Shown in pieces: positions 18,444 to 26,767 of a DNA stretch of 64,000 nucleotides (position 1 is its first letter; each line of letters starts with the position of its first letter). Source of the stretch: Turicibacter sanguinis (GTDB lineage: Bacteria > Bacillota_I > Bacilli_A > MOL361 > Turicibacteraceae); assembly GCF_013046825.1 (NCBI RefSeq), contig NZ_CP053187.1, positions 1,663,501 through 1,727,500 of the forward strand, written 5' to 3'. The notes beneath the pieces are model-generated. The model did no database searches and was not told the origin of the DNA. It saw nothing but the letters and a program-made list of their open reading frames with translations. The translations under genes and the position numbers were made by a program.

Positions 18444-19156
18444 GGACCATGAATTCGTAACCATTCTTTACGATCTTCATAGTCGGGGATTAAGCTGCTG
18501 ATGAGATTCCAAAAGTCATCACTATGATCCATGTATTTCAAATGACAGAGTTCATGAACAAGGATATAGTCAACATATCGCATAGGAGCAGTAAAGATTC
18601 GCCAATTAATATGAATATTCCCTGATGGCGTACATGTCCCCCATGATTTTTCTTGTTCTTTGACGATTAATTGGCTAGGTGATAGATTAAGTTTGTTCTC
18701 ATAAAGTTTAAGACGTTGTTTTAATTTTTTAGCCCCCATTTCAATATACCATTTCTTAAATAAATGATTGAGAGATTGTATACGCTCTGTGTCATTAAAA
18801 TGATTAGGTACTTTGGCTGTAAATTTACCTTGATGGAATTGAATATGGCAATCTGTTAAAGAGTCATCTTTAATGACTTTTAATCGATACTGACGACCTA
18901 AGTATGGAATCTTTTCACCACTTTTAAATTGACGTGAACTTTCTTCTGGTTTTATTTCAGATAACTTTCTAAGTTGCTTGTAGATAGCAGGAGCTTTCTT
19001 TTTTATAATAGCAGCAATTTGTTCATCACTAGTATGTGGGGGGGCCACGACTGTGACACCTATTTGATATTCGATTAAGATTGAAATATCTTTCTTACTT
19101 TCCTTGTAAGTAATCTGGTAATCAATTAGCGTTGTTCCATATTGAATACTTGGCAT
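18428..19156 (-). CDS. YgjP-like (DUF45) zinc metallopeptidase
   Basis: This 242-residue protein of the YgjP/WssP (DUF45) family carries the zinc motif HELCHLKYMDHS near its C-terminus (HExxH plus a downstream H). The KSWGTCTPSGNIHINWR segment before it is the family signature. Such putative proteases are often encoded beside hsdR in type I loci; whether they regulate HsdR by proteolysis here is inference. An upstream in-frame ATG at 19207 exists but lacks a ribosome site, whereas ATG 19156 follows AAAGGCGG, so I use the latter. It is transcribed towards hsdR. Confidence 0.85.
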   Translation of the reverse strand: MPSIQYGTTLIDYQITYKESKKDISILIEYQIGVTVVAPPHTSDEQIAAIIKKKAPAIYKQLRKLSEIKPEESSRQFKSGEKIPYLGRQYRLKVIKDDSLTDCHIQFHQGKFTAKVPNHFNDTERIQSLNHLFKKWYIEMGAKKLKQRLKLYENKLNLSPSQLIVKEQEKSWGTCTPSGNIHINWRIFTAPMRYVDYILVHELCHLKYMDHSDDFWNLISSLIPDYEDRKEWLRIHGPNLKL

Positions 19157-19213
19157 CCTTAATACCGCCTTTATAAATGAATTGAATATAACCATTATAA
19201 CAAACATATGATC

Positions 19214-19870
19214 GTTTTAAACTAAATTATAAACATATATTATTTCCTTGAATGATTACTCAGGAGGTAATATACATGTCGAATGTCGCAAAACGTATAA
19301 ATATTGTATCCATTAAAATGGTAAAGGAGTCTAGCTTCCTTTACCAAACACGTACCATTTCATCACCTAAGGATGCCTATGAAATGATTAAAGAACAACT
19401 AGAAGGATTAGATCGGGAGCAGTTCATTATTGCTTGTTTGAATACAAAGAATGAACCCACTAATATCTCAGTGGTATCAGTTGGAACACTTAATAAAGCG
19501 ATTGTCCATCCAAGAGAAGTGTTCAAAACAGCCATTCTATCGAATGCAGCGAGTATTATGGCATTTCATAATCATCCATCAGGAGAAACAACACCATCAC
19601 AACAAGATATTCAATTAACCAACCGCTTATATGAAGCCGGTGAGCTACTCGGTATCAAGCTATTAGATCATCTCATTATCGGAGATGGAACATTTACCTC
19701 ATTAAAAGAAAAAGGGTATTTATAAGGAGGATAAATTTATGAGCCATAAATTAACGATTTGTATTACTGAAACATTGGAACGTCTGATTGAAGTAGAGGT
19801 TGATGATATTAATTGTGATCCGATTGAATATATCAGACAACAATATCTTGATGAAGAAATCATCTTAGAT
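19214..19870 (+). repeat. Copy 2 of the duplicated radC-dpnD block
   Basis: Near-identical to 8702-9420, including the leader upstream of radC. This copy has an intact dpnD end. Confidence 0.9.
19276..19725 (+). CDS. RadC-like JAB/MPN domain protein, copy 2
   Basis: A second copy of the JAB-only RadC protein, differing from 8764-9213 at only a few residues (for example R for L after YQT, KEQLEGL for HEQLEDL, NRL for KRL). The metal motif HNHPSG with SQQD is intact. ATG 19276 after AGGAGGT is chosen over in-frame ATG 19252. Many differences between the copies fall at silent third positions, so the protein appears to be under selection in both cassettes. dpnD follows 13 bp downstream. Confidence 0.88.
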   Translation: MSNVAKRINIVSIKMVKESSFLYQTRTISSPKDAYEMIKEQLEGLDREQFIIACLNTKNEPTNISVVSVGTLNKAIVHPREVFKTAILSNAASIMAFHNHPSGETTPSQQDIQLTNRLYEAGELLGIKLLDHLIIGDGTFTSLKEKGYL

Positions 19871-19912
19871 TCATCAGATTTGGTTGATACTGAATTTAGA
19901 ATATGTGAATGA
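19739..19912 (+). CDS. DpnD/PcfM-like small protein, intact copy
   Basis: A 57-residue protein reading MSHKLTICITETLERLIEVE and ending ILDSSDLVDTEFRICE. The EEIILD segment followed by VDTEF fits the DpnD/PcfM-like pattern seen in DpnII loci and conjugative plasmids. The role of the family is unknown. It lies 13 bp after radC behind AGGAGG and is clearly co-transcribed with it. The copy in cassette A (9282-9509) has lost this ending. Confidence 0.6.
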   Translation: MSHKLTICITETLERLIEVEVDDINCDPIEYIRQQYLDEEIILDSSDLVDTEFRICE

Positions 19913-19980
19913 TTTAGTTGACATCAACCGACAATATATTCCATAATTAAGTAGCAACAAGAATTATGGAGGTATATACA

Positions 19981-20016
19981 ATGTTTGATGTTTATTATGA
20001 AGAAGATGATGAGTGA
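19981..20016 (+). CDS. Possible 11-residue micro-ORF
   Basis: ATG with TATGGAGG nine bases upstream encodes MFDVYYEEDDE and a stop. The ribosome site is good but the peptide is tiny. It may be a leader or the remnant of a deleted gene. Confidence 0.25.
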   Translation: MFDVYYEEDDE

Positions 20017-20055
20017 CGTAGTTACTCTATTATAAAAATGAATGAAGTAGATAGA

Positions 20056-20093
20056 AGAACCAAGTGAACACAGAGTTTGCTTGGTTCTTTTTT
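20056..20093 (+). terminator. Terminator
   Basis: A 9-bp stem AGAACCAAG / CTTGGTTCT is followed by six T. Confidence 0.85.
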
Positions 20094-20122
20094 ATTTACC
20101 TTGTTAATAGGAGGAGTTTGAA

Positions 20123-20488
20123 ATGTTAAAGTGGATTAACGTGAAAGAACTGGTTCGATTAGATTTAGATGAATCAAAGTCATTAGGAATTATGAGATTA
20201 GATTGGTCAGGATCAAGGATAGATGAGGTTTGTAATCAGTGGTATCCATCACAACAGTTTGATGAAGTTATAACAAAATACGACATCTCTATTCAATCGT
20301 TACAAGAAGGGTTAAATGAATTAATCTTTAATCAATTAAATGTATTTAATCAAGTCATCGAACAATGTGGAGGTGAAGGATATAGTTATGAACAGACATT
20401 CAAAGTTCAAACAAGTGATTTCAATTTCTTCATTCGATTAAAACCTGTAAGAGGTGAATGTAGTCATATCTTTGCTTATTATCGTTAA
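20123..20488 (+). CDS. Hypothetical 121-aa protein of the cassette core
   Basis: A soluble, acidic protein beginning MLKWINVKELVRLDLDESKS with GGAGGAG upstream. I do not recognise the family. It starts a run of small same-strand genes (20123-21951) that includes DUF1643 and DUF960 proteins, the set of small conserved genes seen around recombinase and helicase in SCC elements and some plasmids. A role in replication, anti-defence or transfer is possible but not shown. Confidence 0.6.
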   Translation: MLKWINVKELVRLDLDESKSLGIMRLDWSGSRIDEVCNQWYPSQQFDEVITKYDISIQSLQEGLNELIFNQLNVFNQVIEQCGGEGYSYEQTFKVQTSDFNFFIRLKPVRGECSHIFAYYR

Positions 20489-20509
20489 ACAAATAAAGGA
20501 GGTTTAAAG

Positions 20510-21034
20510 ATGGCAATTGTAAATAGAATGAGTCTAAGAACAGAGGTGGTATATAGTGATGATATGAATCATCGCTATATAATAAGGAAAGAGTGGGATA
20601 AAAATAAACCTAAAGCTACCATTATCATGATTAATCCATCAAGTGCTAATGAAGTAGAAATTGATCATACCACTATGAATGTGATTAATAATCTGAATCG
20701 ATTAGATTATGGAGCTGTAGATATCACTAACTTATTCTCATTGATTTGCCCTAAGATAAGTTATAGAAAATCAATTGGTGAATTAGTTGAGGATGAGAAT
20801 GACATCTATATAGAAAAGTCATGTTTAAAGTCAGATATAGTCATTATTGCTTGGGGTTCTATAGGAGAAGGGAGTAAGAAAATTACAGGCCGACAAGAAG
20901 AGTTACTGGAGAAACTAAAACCATTTAGAAATAAGATGTATGTTATCTGTGATCCTTATCGGAGTATTCCGATGCATCCATTATGCCCACGAATTAAGAA
21001 TCAGTGGCGTTTAGTTAAGATGTATAAGGAGTGA
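20510..21034 (+). CDS. DUF1643 family protein
   Basis: This 174-residue protein shows the DUF1643 pattern: IIMINPSSANEVEIDHTT, then VDITNLFSL, then IIAWGS, followed by a C-terminal PLCPRIKNQW. Members are found in staphylococcal SCC elements, phages and plasmids; the biochemical activity is unknown. It lies 22 bp after the previous gene behind AAAGGAGG. It supports reading cassette B as an SCC-like element. Confidence 0.8.
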   Translation: MAIVNRMSLRTEVVYSDDMNHRYIIRKEWDKNKPKATIIMINPSSANEVEIDHTTMNVINNLNRLDYGAVDITNLFSLICPKISYRKSIGELVEDENDIYIEKSCLKSDIVIIAWGSIGEGSKKITGRQEELLEKLKPFRNKMYVICDPYRSIPMHPLCPRIKNQWRLVKMYKE

Positions 21035-21161
21035 TCATTAATTATTCAAAATTAAATTCAATTAGTATTAATTATGATTTAATACTTAACCAATCCATTA
21101 GAAGACCTAGCCAATAAGGCTAGGTCTTTTACATAGGAACAAAGAAAGGATGAAATAAGCA

Positions 21162-21524
21162 ATGAAAATTTGGAAGTTAGAACAGTTAAAGCAAGAAATG
21201 AATGTAGATGAAATGGTCTTAGCGAAGGCAGAAGAGATTCTCAAGGTCTTAAATGTTCATTATGGGGATGACCGATTAGTGACCGATTTAGGTGGCTATA
21301 TCTTGTTGGATATAGAAGAAATTCATATATTCATTAATCAACATTCAACATTAATTCCTGAATACATTGAAACCTTTGAAGGTCGAGATTCAAATCAATA
21401 TGTGGAAGTCCTGTTTATGTTATCAAGTGATGATCATGTGGTGCTTTACTTGTTAAAAGAAACATTGGATCAAGATTATCCCGCATTAGTTAAACAGTAT
21501 GAAGCATTAGAAGGAGATGAGTAG
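21162..21524 (+). CDS. Hypothetical 120-aa acidic protein
   Basis: A 120-residue acidic protein (MKIWKLEQLKQEMNVDEMVL...) with GAAAGGATG upstream and no membrane or nucleotide-binding motif. It lies between the DUF1643 and DUF960 genes and directly abuts a 43-aa gene. Its size and acidity would suit a DNA mimic such as an inhibitor of host defence, but nothing specific supports that. Family not recognised. Confidence 0.55.
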   Translation: MKIWKLEQLKQEMNVDEMVLAKAEEILKVLNVHYGDDRLVTDLGGYILLDIEEIHIFINQHSTLIPEYIETFEGRDSNQYVEVLFMLSSDDHVVLYLLKETLDQDYPALVKQYEALEGDE

Positions 21525-21525
21525 G

Positions 21526-21657
21526 ATGTTGTATTGGTTAAAAGTCATTGCATTAGTTCTAGAGCTTATCATGGAAGGGTTGAGTCAAGGTGAAGCTATC
21601 CATCGAGTGGCTGATCGATTAGGACTAGATCCAGAAGAAATCAAACGTTGGATGTAA
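21526..21657 (+). CDS. Small 43-aa protein with a helix-turn-helix-like end
   Basis: It begins one base after the preceding stop codon and encodes MLYWLKVIALVLELIMEGLS followed by GEAIHRVADRLGLDPEEIKRW. The second half looks like a short helix-turn-helix. ATG has AAGGAGATGAG upstream. It is probably co-translated with its neighbours. Function unknown. Confidence 0.5.
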   Translation: MLYWLKVIALVLELIMEGLSQGEAIHRVADRLGLDPEEIKRWM

Positions 21658-21678
21658 TAAAAAGAAGGAGGAAGAAGA

Positions 21679-21951
21679 ATGCAACGATACATAACAAGTG
21701 GAGTCAATGAACAAATCTCGATAGACATACAACAGTGCTATGAGGTAGTTAAAGCGACAGGTAAATACGACTACCTACAAGTGTTTGAATTGAAACAGGT
21801 AGCAGAACATACTCAACAAATTGAACATAGACAAGAAGTACCAGAATACAATCAAGTTTATCAATTAAGGTCAATCAATCCAATTGAGCAGAAGATCTTC
21901 ATCATTGATGAAGGAGAATATGCCACGATGTTGTTAGCGGAAGAATACTAA
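21679..21951 (+). CDS. DUF960 family protein
   Basis: This 90-residue protein carries the DUF960 signature elements in order: MQRYITSGVNEQI, then YDYLQVFEL, HRQEVPEY, IFIIDEGEYATMLLAEEY. The family is frequent in SCC elements, phages and plasmids of Bacillota and has no assigned activity. The start follows AAGGAGGAAG. It is the last gene of the 20123-21951 run and is followed by a terminator. Confidence 0.82.
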   Translation: MQRYITSGVNEQISIDIQQCYEVVKATGKYDYLQVFELKQVAEHTQQIEHRQEVPEYNQVYQLRSINPIEQKIFIIDEGEYATMLLAEEY

Positions 21952-21953
21952 TC

Positions 21954-22010
21954 AAAAAAAGGACATAGTTTATATTAGTTTAATTGAACTAATGCCACTA
22001 TGTCTTTTTT
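21954..22010 (+). terminator. Terminator
   Basis: The outer stem GACATAGT / ACTATGTC with flanking A- and T-tracts encloses an inner stem ATTAGTT/AACTAAT; it ends in six T. Confidence 0.8.
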
Positions 22011-22073
22011 ACTTAATGATATGTGTGATAAATAAAAAATAGAAAGTTACAACTTATTGTAGTACTAGAAATT

Positions 22074-22757
22074 CTAATAATAAGTGTTATTTTGTATTTT
22101 TGTGAAATTTAATATGCGTTCTCTATTTTTTTTGACTATTTTACACCATTCAATAGAAGTGAAAGTTGGTACATTATATTTAGAAAAATATAGAACTTGA
22201 AAAAGTGAGTGAAGTTTTTTTTGACAATGTAACTCATAAACTAGTGATGTGTCATTAATTTCTACGCTAGAGATTCCATCTAGAACTTGGGGTCTAATCC
22301 AGGAAAAGTATTCGACGACAAGATCATGAACTCGTCGAAGGTGTTCTTTATTTTCTATCCCCTGTTGATGTGTTATTACTATACGATAATACGTTATACT
22401 AGGGGCTTTTTTAAATTTATTTTCGTTATCATTAAATATAACCTCTTGAGATATTTGAATAGGTTTATAGGTGTTGAGATTGCTTAATAAATTACTTAAT
22501 TGAGAACATATTTCTTTGAACTCAATCACAGGGGAAAATTGATACGTACCATCTATGTATTTAATATTAGATTTTTGTAAATCTCTCTGAATTGAGCGGT
22601 CTGTATGACTAAAATCATTTTGCTTGTAAATATCTTTAATATCATCAATTGTTAAGGGCGATTGTGAAATATAACGATCGACGGCTAGTTCTTTTAATTG
22701 TTGTTTTATTATATCTATTTGTTTATTAGTGCGACGTTTTGGTGCTGTGTTATTCAT
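22074..22757 (-). CDS. ArgR-like DNA-binding regulator of the cassette
   Basis: In this 227-residue protein, residues 10-72 resemble the ArgR winged helix (TNKQIDIIKQQLKEL, then TDRSIQRDLQKSNIKYIDGT, matching the SRDL-K-LG-K-dG-Y pattern). The C-terminal region includes VLDGISSVEINDTSLVYEL, which recalls the G-I-A-G-D-D-T-I-L strand of ArgR. Length exceeds the usual 150, with an insertion in the middle. It is transcribed away from the primase-helicase gene, and the 465-bp gap between them holds two palindromes that could be its operators. A role as cassette repressor is inference. Confidence 0.55.
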   Translation of the reverse strand: MNNTAPKRRTNKQIDIIKQQLKELAVDRYISQSPLTIDDIKDIYKQNDFSHTDRSIQRDLQKSNIKYIDGTYQFSPVIEFKEICSQLSNLLSNLNTYKPIQISQEVIFNDNENKFKKAPSITYYRIVITHQQGIENKEHLRRVHDLVVEYFSWIRPQVLDGISSVEINDTSLVYELHCQKKLHSLFQVLYFSKYNVPTFTSIEWCKIVKKNRERILNFTKIQNNTYY

Positions 22758-22892
22758 TTAAAGTAATCACCTCAAAAAAAATAATTTTTTAAAATTTATG
22801 TCGTAGTAAGTAGATTATATCCATATATGTAGGCTTTAGGATATAGTTTGGAGAGAGATTATATTTAACATTATACATTATAACATACATTA

Positions 22893-22920
22893 CGACATAA
22901 AAATGTTTATTTTTATGTCG
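22893..22920. promoter_or_regulatory. Palindromic operator candidate
   Basis: Perfect 12-bp arms CGACATAAAAAT / ATTTTTATGTCG around GTTT. TACGACAT and TTATGTCG motifs recur around it (for example near 22800). Confidence 0.55.
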
Positions 22921-22932
22921 TTTTATGCTTCG

Positions 22933-22964
22933 TTCGACAGATTGATTTAAAATAATGTGTCGAA
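22933..22964. promoter_or_regulatory. Second palindromic operator candidate
   Basis: Arms TTCGACA (22933-22939) and TGTCGAA (22958-22964) share the CGACA/TGTCG half-site with the palindrome 13 bases upstream. Confidence 0.5.
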
Positions 22965-23222
22965 TATAATGTTTTTGTGTTGAGGTGATAATCGTTTAAG
23001 TATTGAGTTGTTTCTTTTATAGAATCATTAAACATTTATAAATGTAATGTTTAAAAGTTCAAAGGAGATGCCCAAATGCTTAATCATAGTTCAATCTATG
23101 AGATTGAATAGTGAGTCATTTCATAGAGACTGAAGATTGCGAAAGTTCCGACAATGCTTTGAATCACTTTCATATTTCGCATCTTTCGCAACTTTGAGTA
23201 TGAAATTTAGGAGGATACAAAC

Positions 23223-25697
23223 ATGAAAAACTTAAAAAACTTACAAACGACTATTTTAGAAAATTTGAATTTAATTCGTAAACCGCATGAGGTGGTCGAA
23301 GTTCGTATGTTAAAAACAAAAACTGGGACTGTTTCTGGATATTACGATAATTATTCTAAGCTTGTGCAGGATATTCAATCACATATAGGAAAACAGGATA
23401 TTTATTTCTCATTAAACCCTGTATGTCAAGATTTAGTTGCTCGATCTGCAAATCGTCTAACAACATATGCTAAAACTACGACAAGCGATCAAGATATTAA
23501 AAAAATCTCCTACATCTTAATTGATTTAGATCCAGTTCGTCCATCTGGGATTTCATCGACAGATGAAGAAAAAGAACGTGCATTTAGTAAATTAAAAGAC
23601 ATCTATAAATTTCTATCAGACTATGGATGGCCCAAACCTATTGTTGCTGATAGTGGAAATGGGTATCACTTGCTATATTCTGTTGACTTTGCTAATACGA
23701 ATGAGAATCGAGATTTATTAAAACAATTATTAGCGACACTAGATCAATTGTTTTCTGATGATAAGGTACATGTGGATAAAACAACATTTAATCCAGCTCG
23801 CATAGTTAAACTTTATGGGACCAAAGCTTGTAAAGGGGATTCCATTGAGGAGCGACCTCATCGTTGGTCAAGTATTATTTCTAAACCTACTAAGTTATTA
23901 GAGGTCTCAGTTGAAAAAATTATTGAGATCAATCAATTATTTATTCATCACAAGGATTCTAATAAAAAACAAGATAATCTTCAAAAAATTGATGTTGAAA
24001 AAATAATTAAGAAGTACAATCTCGGTGAATATAGGAAATCACCTTGGAATAATGGAACTCGTTATATCTTTAAAACATGTCCTTTTAATGAGAACCATAA
24101 TGATTCGAATTTTTACATTATTCAGTTTGATAATGGTGCTATCTATGCAAGATGCCACCATGATTCTTGTTCAGGAAATGACTGGAATGCGTTGAAAGCT
24201 AAATTAGGTATTGTGACAAAAGGAATGAAAAAGTCAGAAAAGGATAGTAAAGATGAAGAAGTTATTAAAGAATCAGTTTCTGATATATTATTACGATTGA
24301 CACATGATCTTGACTTCTTTTCCGATGATTTAGAAGAGGCACATGTGAAAATTCCTCTTGATGATGCTGTAAAAGTAGTTAAGGTAAAAGGGGAATTCTT
24401 TAAAAAATGGTTGATAAAGATTTACTACGATGAAACTGGAAAAGCGGTGACCGCTGAAGGGTTAAATCAAGCTATTAATGTATTAGATGCTAAAGGTCTC
24501 TTTTCGGAGAACGCTAATCGTAAGTTATTTCAGCGTGTGGGTAAAGTAGATAATAACTTTTACTATGATCTTTGTGATGATCTAGGGTCAGTGGTAGAGA
24601 TACATAACAATGAATGTCATATTATTAACGATTCGTATGGAATCTTCAATAAAAAAGGTGTCATGTCACAGCAGGTACAACCCAACTTTAAGGTATCTTC
24701 AAGAAGACTGTTAGAATTGATTGTAAAAAGTTTTAATTTTAAATCTAGAAAAGATGCCATCTTATATTTAGTTTATCTTGCTACTTGTTATATTCCGGAT
24801 ATTGCACATCCTGTTTTGATTTTACATGGAGAAAAGGGAGCAGCAAAATCAACGACGATGAGATTTACACGAATGTTAGTTGATCCATCTCGAGTTCCTT
24901 TAATTTCCATGCCTACAAAAATCGATGATTTAGCTGGGGTTTTAGCAAAGACTCATATGATTTGCTTTGATAATCTAGCAACTATTAAGTCTGATGTTAG
25001 TGATTTATTATGTATGGCTTCAACGGGTGGAGGATATACCAAAAGAAAGTTATATACCGATGATGAAGAAGTGATTTATAGCTTTAAGCGTTGTATTTGT
25101 TTAAATGGTATTGATATTGTAGCTACGCAACCTGACTTGTTAGATCGCAGTCTTTTAATTGAATTAGAACGAATCCCTACAGGAGTTTATCAAACAGAAG
25201 CAACTATTAATGCTCGTTTTGAATCAGTTCGTGCAGAGATAATTGGAGGATGTTTAACTGCCATTGCTAAAGCTAAAGTCATTTATTCTGATATAACTGT
25301 TCCAGGTCTTGGACGAATGGCTGATTTTATGCACTGGGGATATGCAATAGCAGAAGTATTAGGAGTAGGTGGAGATAATTTCGTGAAGATTTATGCTGAA
25401 AACCAAAGTAAGAGTATTTTAGAAGCCATTGATTCACATCCTGTTGCTGCGGCGGTTGTTACTTTAATGAGTAATCAAACTCAGTGGCGTGGAAGTGTTT
25501 CATCGCTTTTAATGGTATTAAATCAAGTCGCTAATACCAGTGGAATGGATACAAATCATAAACTGTGGCCGAAGGCTCCTAAATCATTAAGTTCAAGACT
25601 GAAGGAAGTTAAGTCTAATCTAGAAGCAGTAGGTATTAAATATTCTATTCGAAATGTTGGAACACATAAAGAAATTACTGTTGTAGCAGAACGTTAG
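23223..25697 (+). CDS. Primase-polymerase / SF3-type helicase fusion (replication protein)
   Basis: This 824-residue protein has three parts. An archaeo-eukaryotic-type primase-polymerase region carries YILIDLDP (DxD) near residue 97-104, DSGNGYHLLYSVDF near 140 and NPARIVKLYGT near 198. A cysteine/histidine cluster, CPFNENH near 285 and CHHDSC near 310, could bind zinc. A D5/VirE-like helicase shows Walker A GEKGAAKSTT near 536 and ICFDNL near 580. Such fusions replicate plasmids and mobile elements, so this is probably the cassette's initiator, equivalent in position to the cch helicase of SCC. It starts after AGGAGG and is followed by a hairpin at 25701-25754. Confidence 0.85.
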   Translation: MKNLKNLQTTILENLNLIRKPHEVVEVRMLKTKTGTVSGYYDNYSKLVQDIQSHIGKQDIYFSLNPVCQDLVARSANRLTTYAKTTTSDQDIKKISYILIDLDPVRPSGISSTDEEKERAFSKLKDIYKFLSDYGWPKPIVADSGNGYHLLYSVDFANTNENRDLLKQLLATLDQLFSDDKVHVDKTTFNPARIVKLYGTKACKGDSIEERPHRWSSIISKPTKLLEVSVEKIIEINQLFIHHKDSNKKQDNLQKIDVEKIIKKYNLGEYRKSPWNNGTRYIFKTCPFNENHNDSNFYIIQFDNGAIYARCHHDSCSGNDWNALKAKLGIVTKGMKKSEKDSKDEEVIKESVSDILLRLTHDLDFFSDDLEEAHVKIPLDDAVKVVKVKGEFFKKWLIKIYYDETGKAVTAEGLNQAINVLDAKGLFSENANRKLFQRVGKVDNNFYYDLCDDLGSVVEIHNNECHIINDSYGIFNKKGVMSQQVQPNFKVSSRRLLELIVKSFNFKSRKDAILYLVYLATCYIPDIAHPVLILHGEKGAAKSTTMRFTRMLVDPSRVPLISMPTKIDDLAGVLAKTHMICFDNLATIKSDVSDLLCMASTGGGYTKRKLYTDDEEVIYSFKRCICLNGIDIVATQPDLLDRSLLIELERIPTGVYQTEATINARFESVRAEIIGGCLTAIAKAKVIYSDITVPGLGRMADFMHWGYAIAEVLGVGGDNFVKIYAENQSKSILEAIDSHPVAAAVVTLMSNQTQWRGSVSSLLMVLNQVANTSGMDTNHKLWPKAPKSLSSRLKEVKSNLEAVGIKYSIRNVGTHKEITVVAER

Positions 25698-25700
25698 AAA

Positions 25701-25754
25701 AAAGATGCGAAAGGTGTGAAAGATCTGAAAGTTATAGATAACTGTCGCATCTTT
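25701..25754 (+). repeat. Inverted repeat after the primase-helicase gene
   Basis: Arms AAAGATGCGA (25701-25710) and TCGCATCTTT (25745-25754). The right arm belongs to the 15-mer also found at 23177-23191. It could act as a terminator or replication element. Confidence 0.55.
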
Positions 25755-25791
25755 CGCAATCTTATTCACGATAGAGAGTGGGGACATCAAT

Positions 25792-25935
25792 ATGAATGTG
25801 ACATATAGTAAGTCGGAATTAAAGCAACAGATTGAAGATAGCACATTTGAGGTATCTAAAGATTTAATTAGTGAATTTAGCCTATGGTTAGCGGAGTACA
25901 TACTAATGAATCTCTATGACGATAGAGAAGATTAG
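25792..25935 (+). CDS. Hypothetical 47-aa protein
   Basis: ATG 25792 encodes 47 residues (MNVTYSKSELKQQIEDSTFE, ending MNLYDDRED). It is acidic and probably helical. The upstream GTGGGGA is a weak ribosome site. It sits between the primase-helicase and the 225-aa gene on the same strand. Family not recognised. Confidence 0.45.
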   Translation: MNVTYSKSELKQQIEDSTFEVSKDLISEFSLWLAEYILMNLYDDRED

Positions 25936-25989
25936 AAATCAATAGAGACTAGAGGTTTATCTAAAATATAATAGAAAAGGTGATTAGAT

Positions 25990-26667
25990 ATGAATTTAAA
26001 TTTATTGGATTTTAAATCGGTGAGTTATTATGAAGGATATGAAGAGGGAGGCGGTAAAGCTACTTTGACTAATATAAATGAGATGCTAACTCCACAAGAT
26101 TATCCGTTCATTCATCAACCGAAATCTCGATATACAACATGTTCTGATGTATTGTTTCAGAAGTTGTGGGATCAGTACCGTTTAAATGAATTAATTAATA
26201 AGCCTGTTCATCTTCAGTTTTCAGCACAAATTGAGCATTATAAGCTGTATGAGGTATTCCAGCATCATTTTACAACTAATAGCGAAATGAACATTCATGA
26301 TTATTCTATTCATAATTTTAAAGCTTTATGTTCAGAAGAAGGAATGCCCTTTTCAGATATTATTTGGAAGGGAGAGTTACTATACTTTATATGGGAAGTG
26401 AAAGAACCAGTAGTATTTAAAAGTAGTTTTCAATTATTTGCGGTGTTTCTCTCATTTCTGAGAATGATTGATCAAATTGGTATTGATAATTTAGTTTTTA
26501 GTCAAAAGTACACGGAGATTAAGGCTCAACAGTTTTCTAGTGTAACGTGGAGTCCTAATCAGTATCATCAATATAATCATCCATATAAACATAGAAAACA
26601 GCAGTTATCTGAAAGTGAATTTAACTATGTTGATACAGACGGAAGTATCTTACAATATAGAGATTAA
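25990..26667 (+). CDS. Hypothetical 225-aa protein between helicase and recombinase
   Basis: A soluble protein rich in aromatic residues and histidine (for example QYHQYNHPYKHRKQQ near the C-terminus). There is no nucleotide-binding or membrane motif. ATG 25990 follows AAAGGTG. A terminator at 26705-26735 closes the unit. By position it is a core gene of the element, comparable to the unknown genes between helicase and recombinase in SCC. No family recognised. Confidence 0.55.
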   Translation: MNLNLLDFKSVSYYEGYEEGGGKATLTNINEMLTPQDYPFIHQPKSRYTTCSDVLFQKLWDQYRLNELINKPVHLQFSAQIEHYKLYEVFQHHFTTNSEMNIHDYSIHNFKALCSEEGMPFSDIIWKGELLYFIWEVKEPVVFKSSFQLFAVFLSFLRMIDQIGIDNLVFSQKYTEIKAQQFSSVTWSPNQYHQYNHPYKHRKQQLSESEFNYVDTDGSILQYRD

Positions 26668-26704
26668 GGTTTTATTATATGATTGCATTACAGCGATGAC
26701 TAAG

Positions 26705-26740
26705 AAAAGAAGTGGTGTTGATAATCACTTCTTTTGTAAA
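26705..26740 (+). terminator. Terminator
   Basis: A perfect 10-bp stem AAAAGAAGTG / CACTTCTTTT. Confidence 0.75.
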
Positions 26741-26767
26741 AAAATATATAGTTAAAGGAGATTTAAA

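Larger units (their letters stand above)
22758..23222. promoter_or_regulatory. Divergent control region and candidate replication origin
   Basis: It lies between the ArgR-like gene and the primase-helicase. It contains two palindromes (22893-22920 and 22933-22964) and an inverted repeat TTGCGAAAG (23137-23145) / CTTTCGCAA (23183-23191). The 15-mer at 23177-23191 recurs exactly at 25745-25759, beyond the helicase gene. AT-rich DNA plus repeats next to an initiator-type helicase suggest an origin used by the excised circle. Confidence 0.45.
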
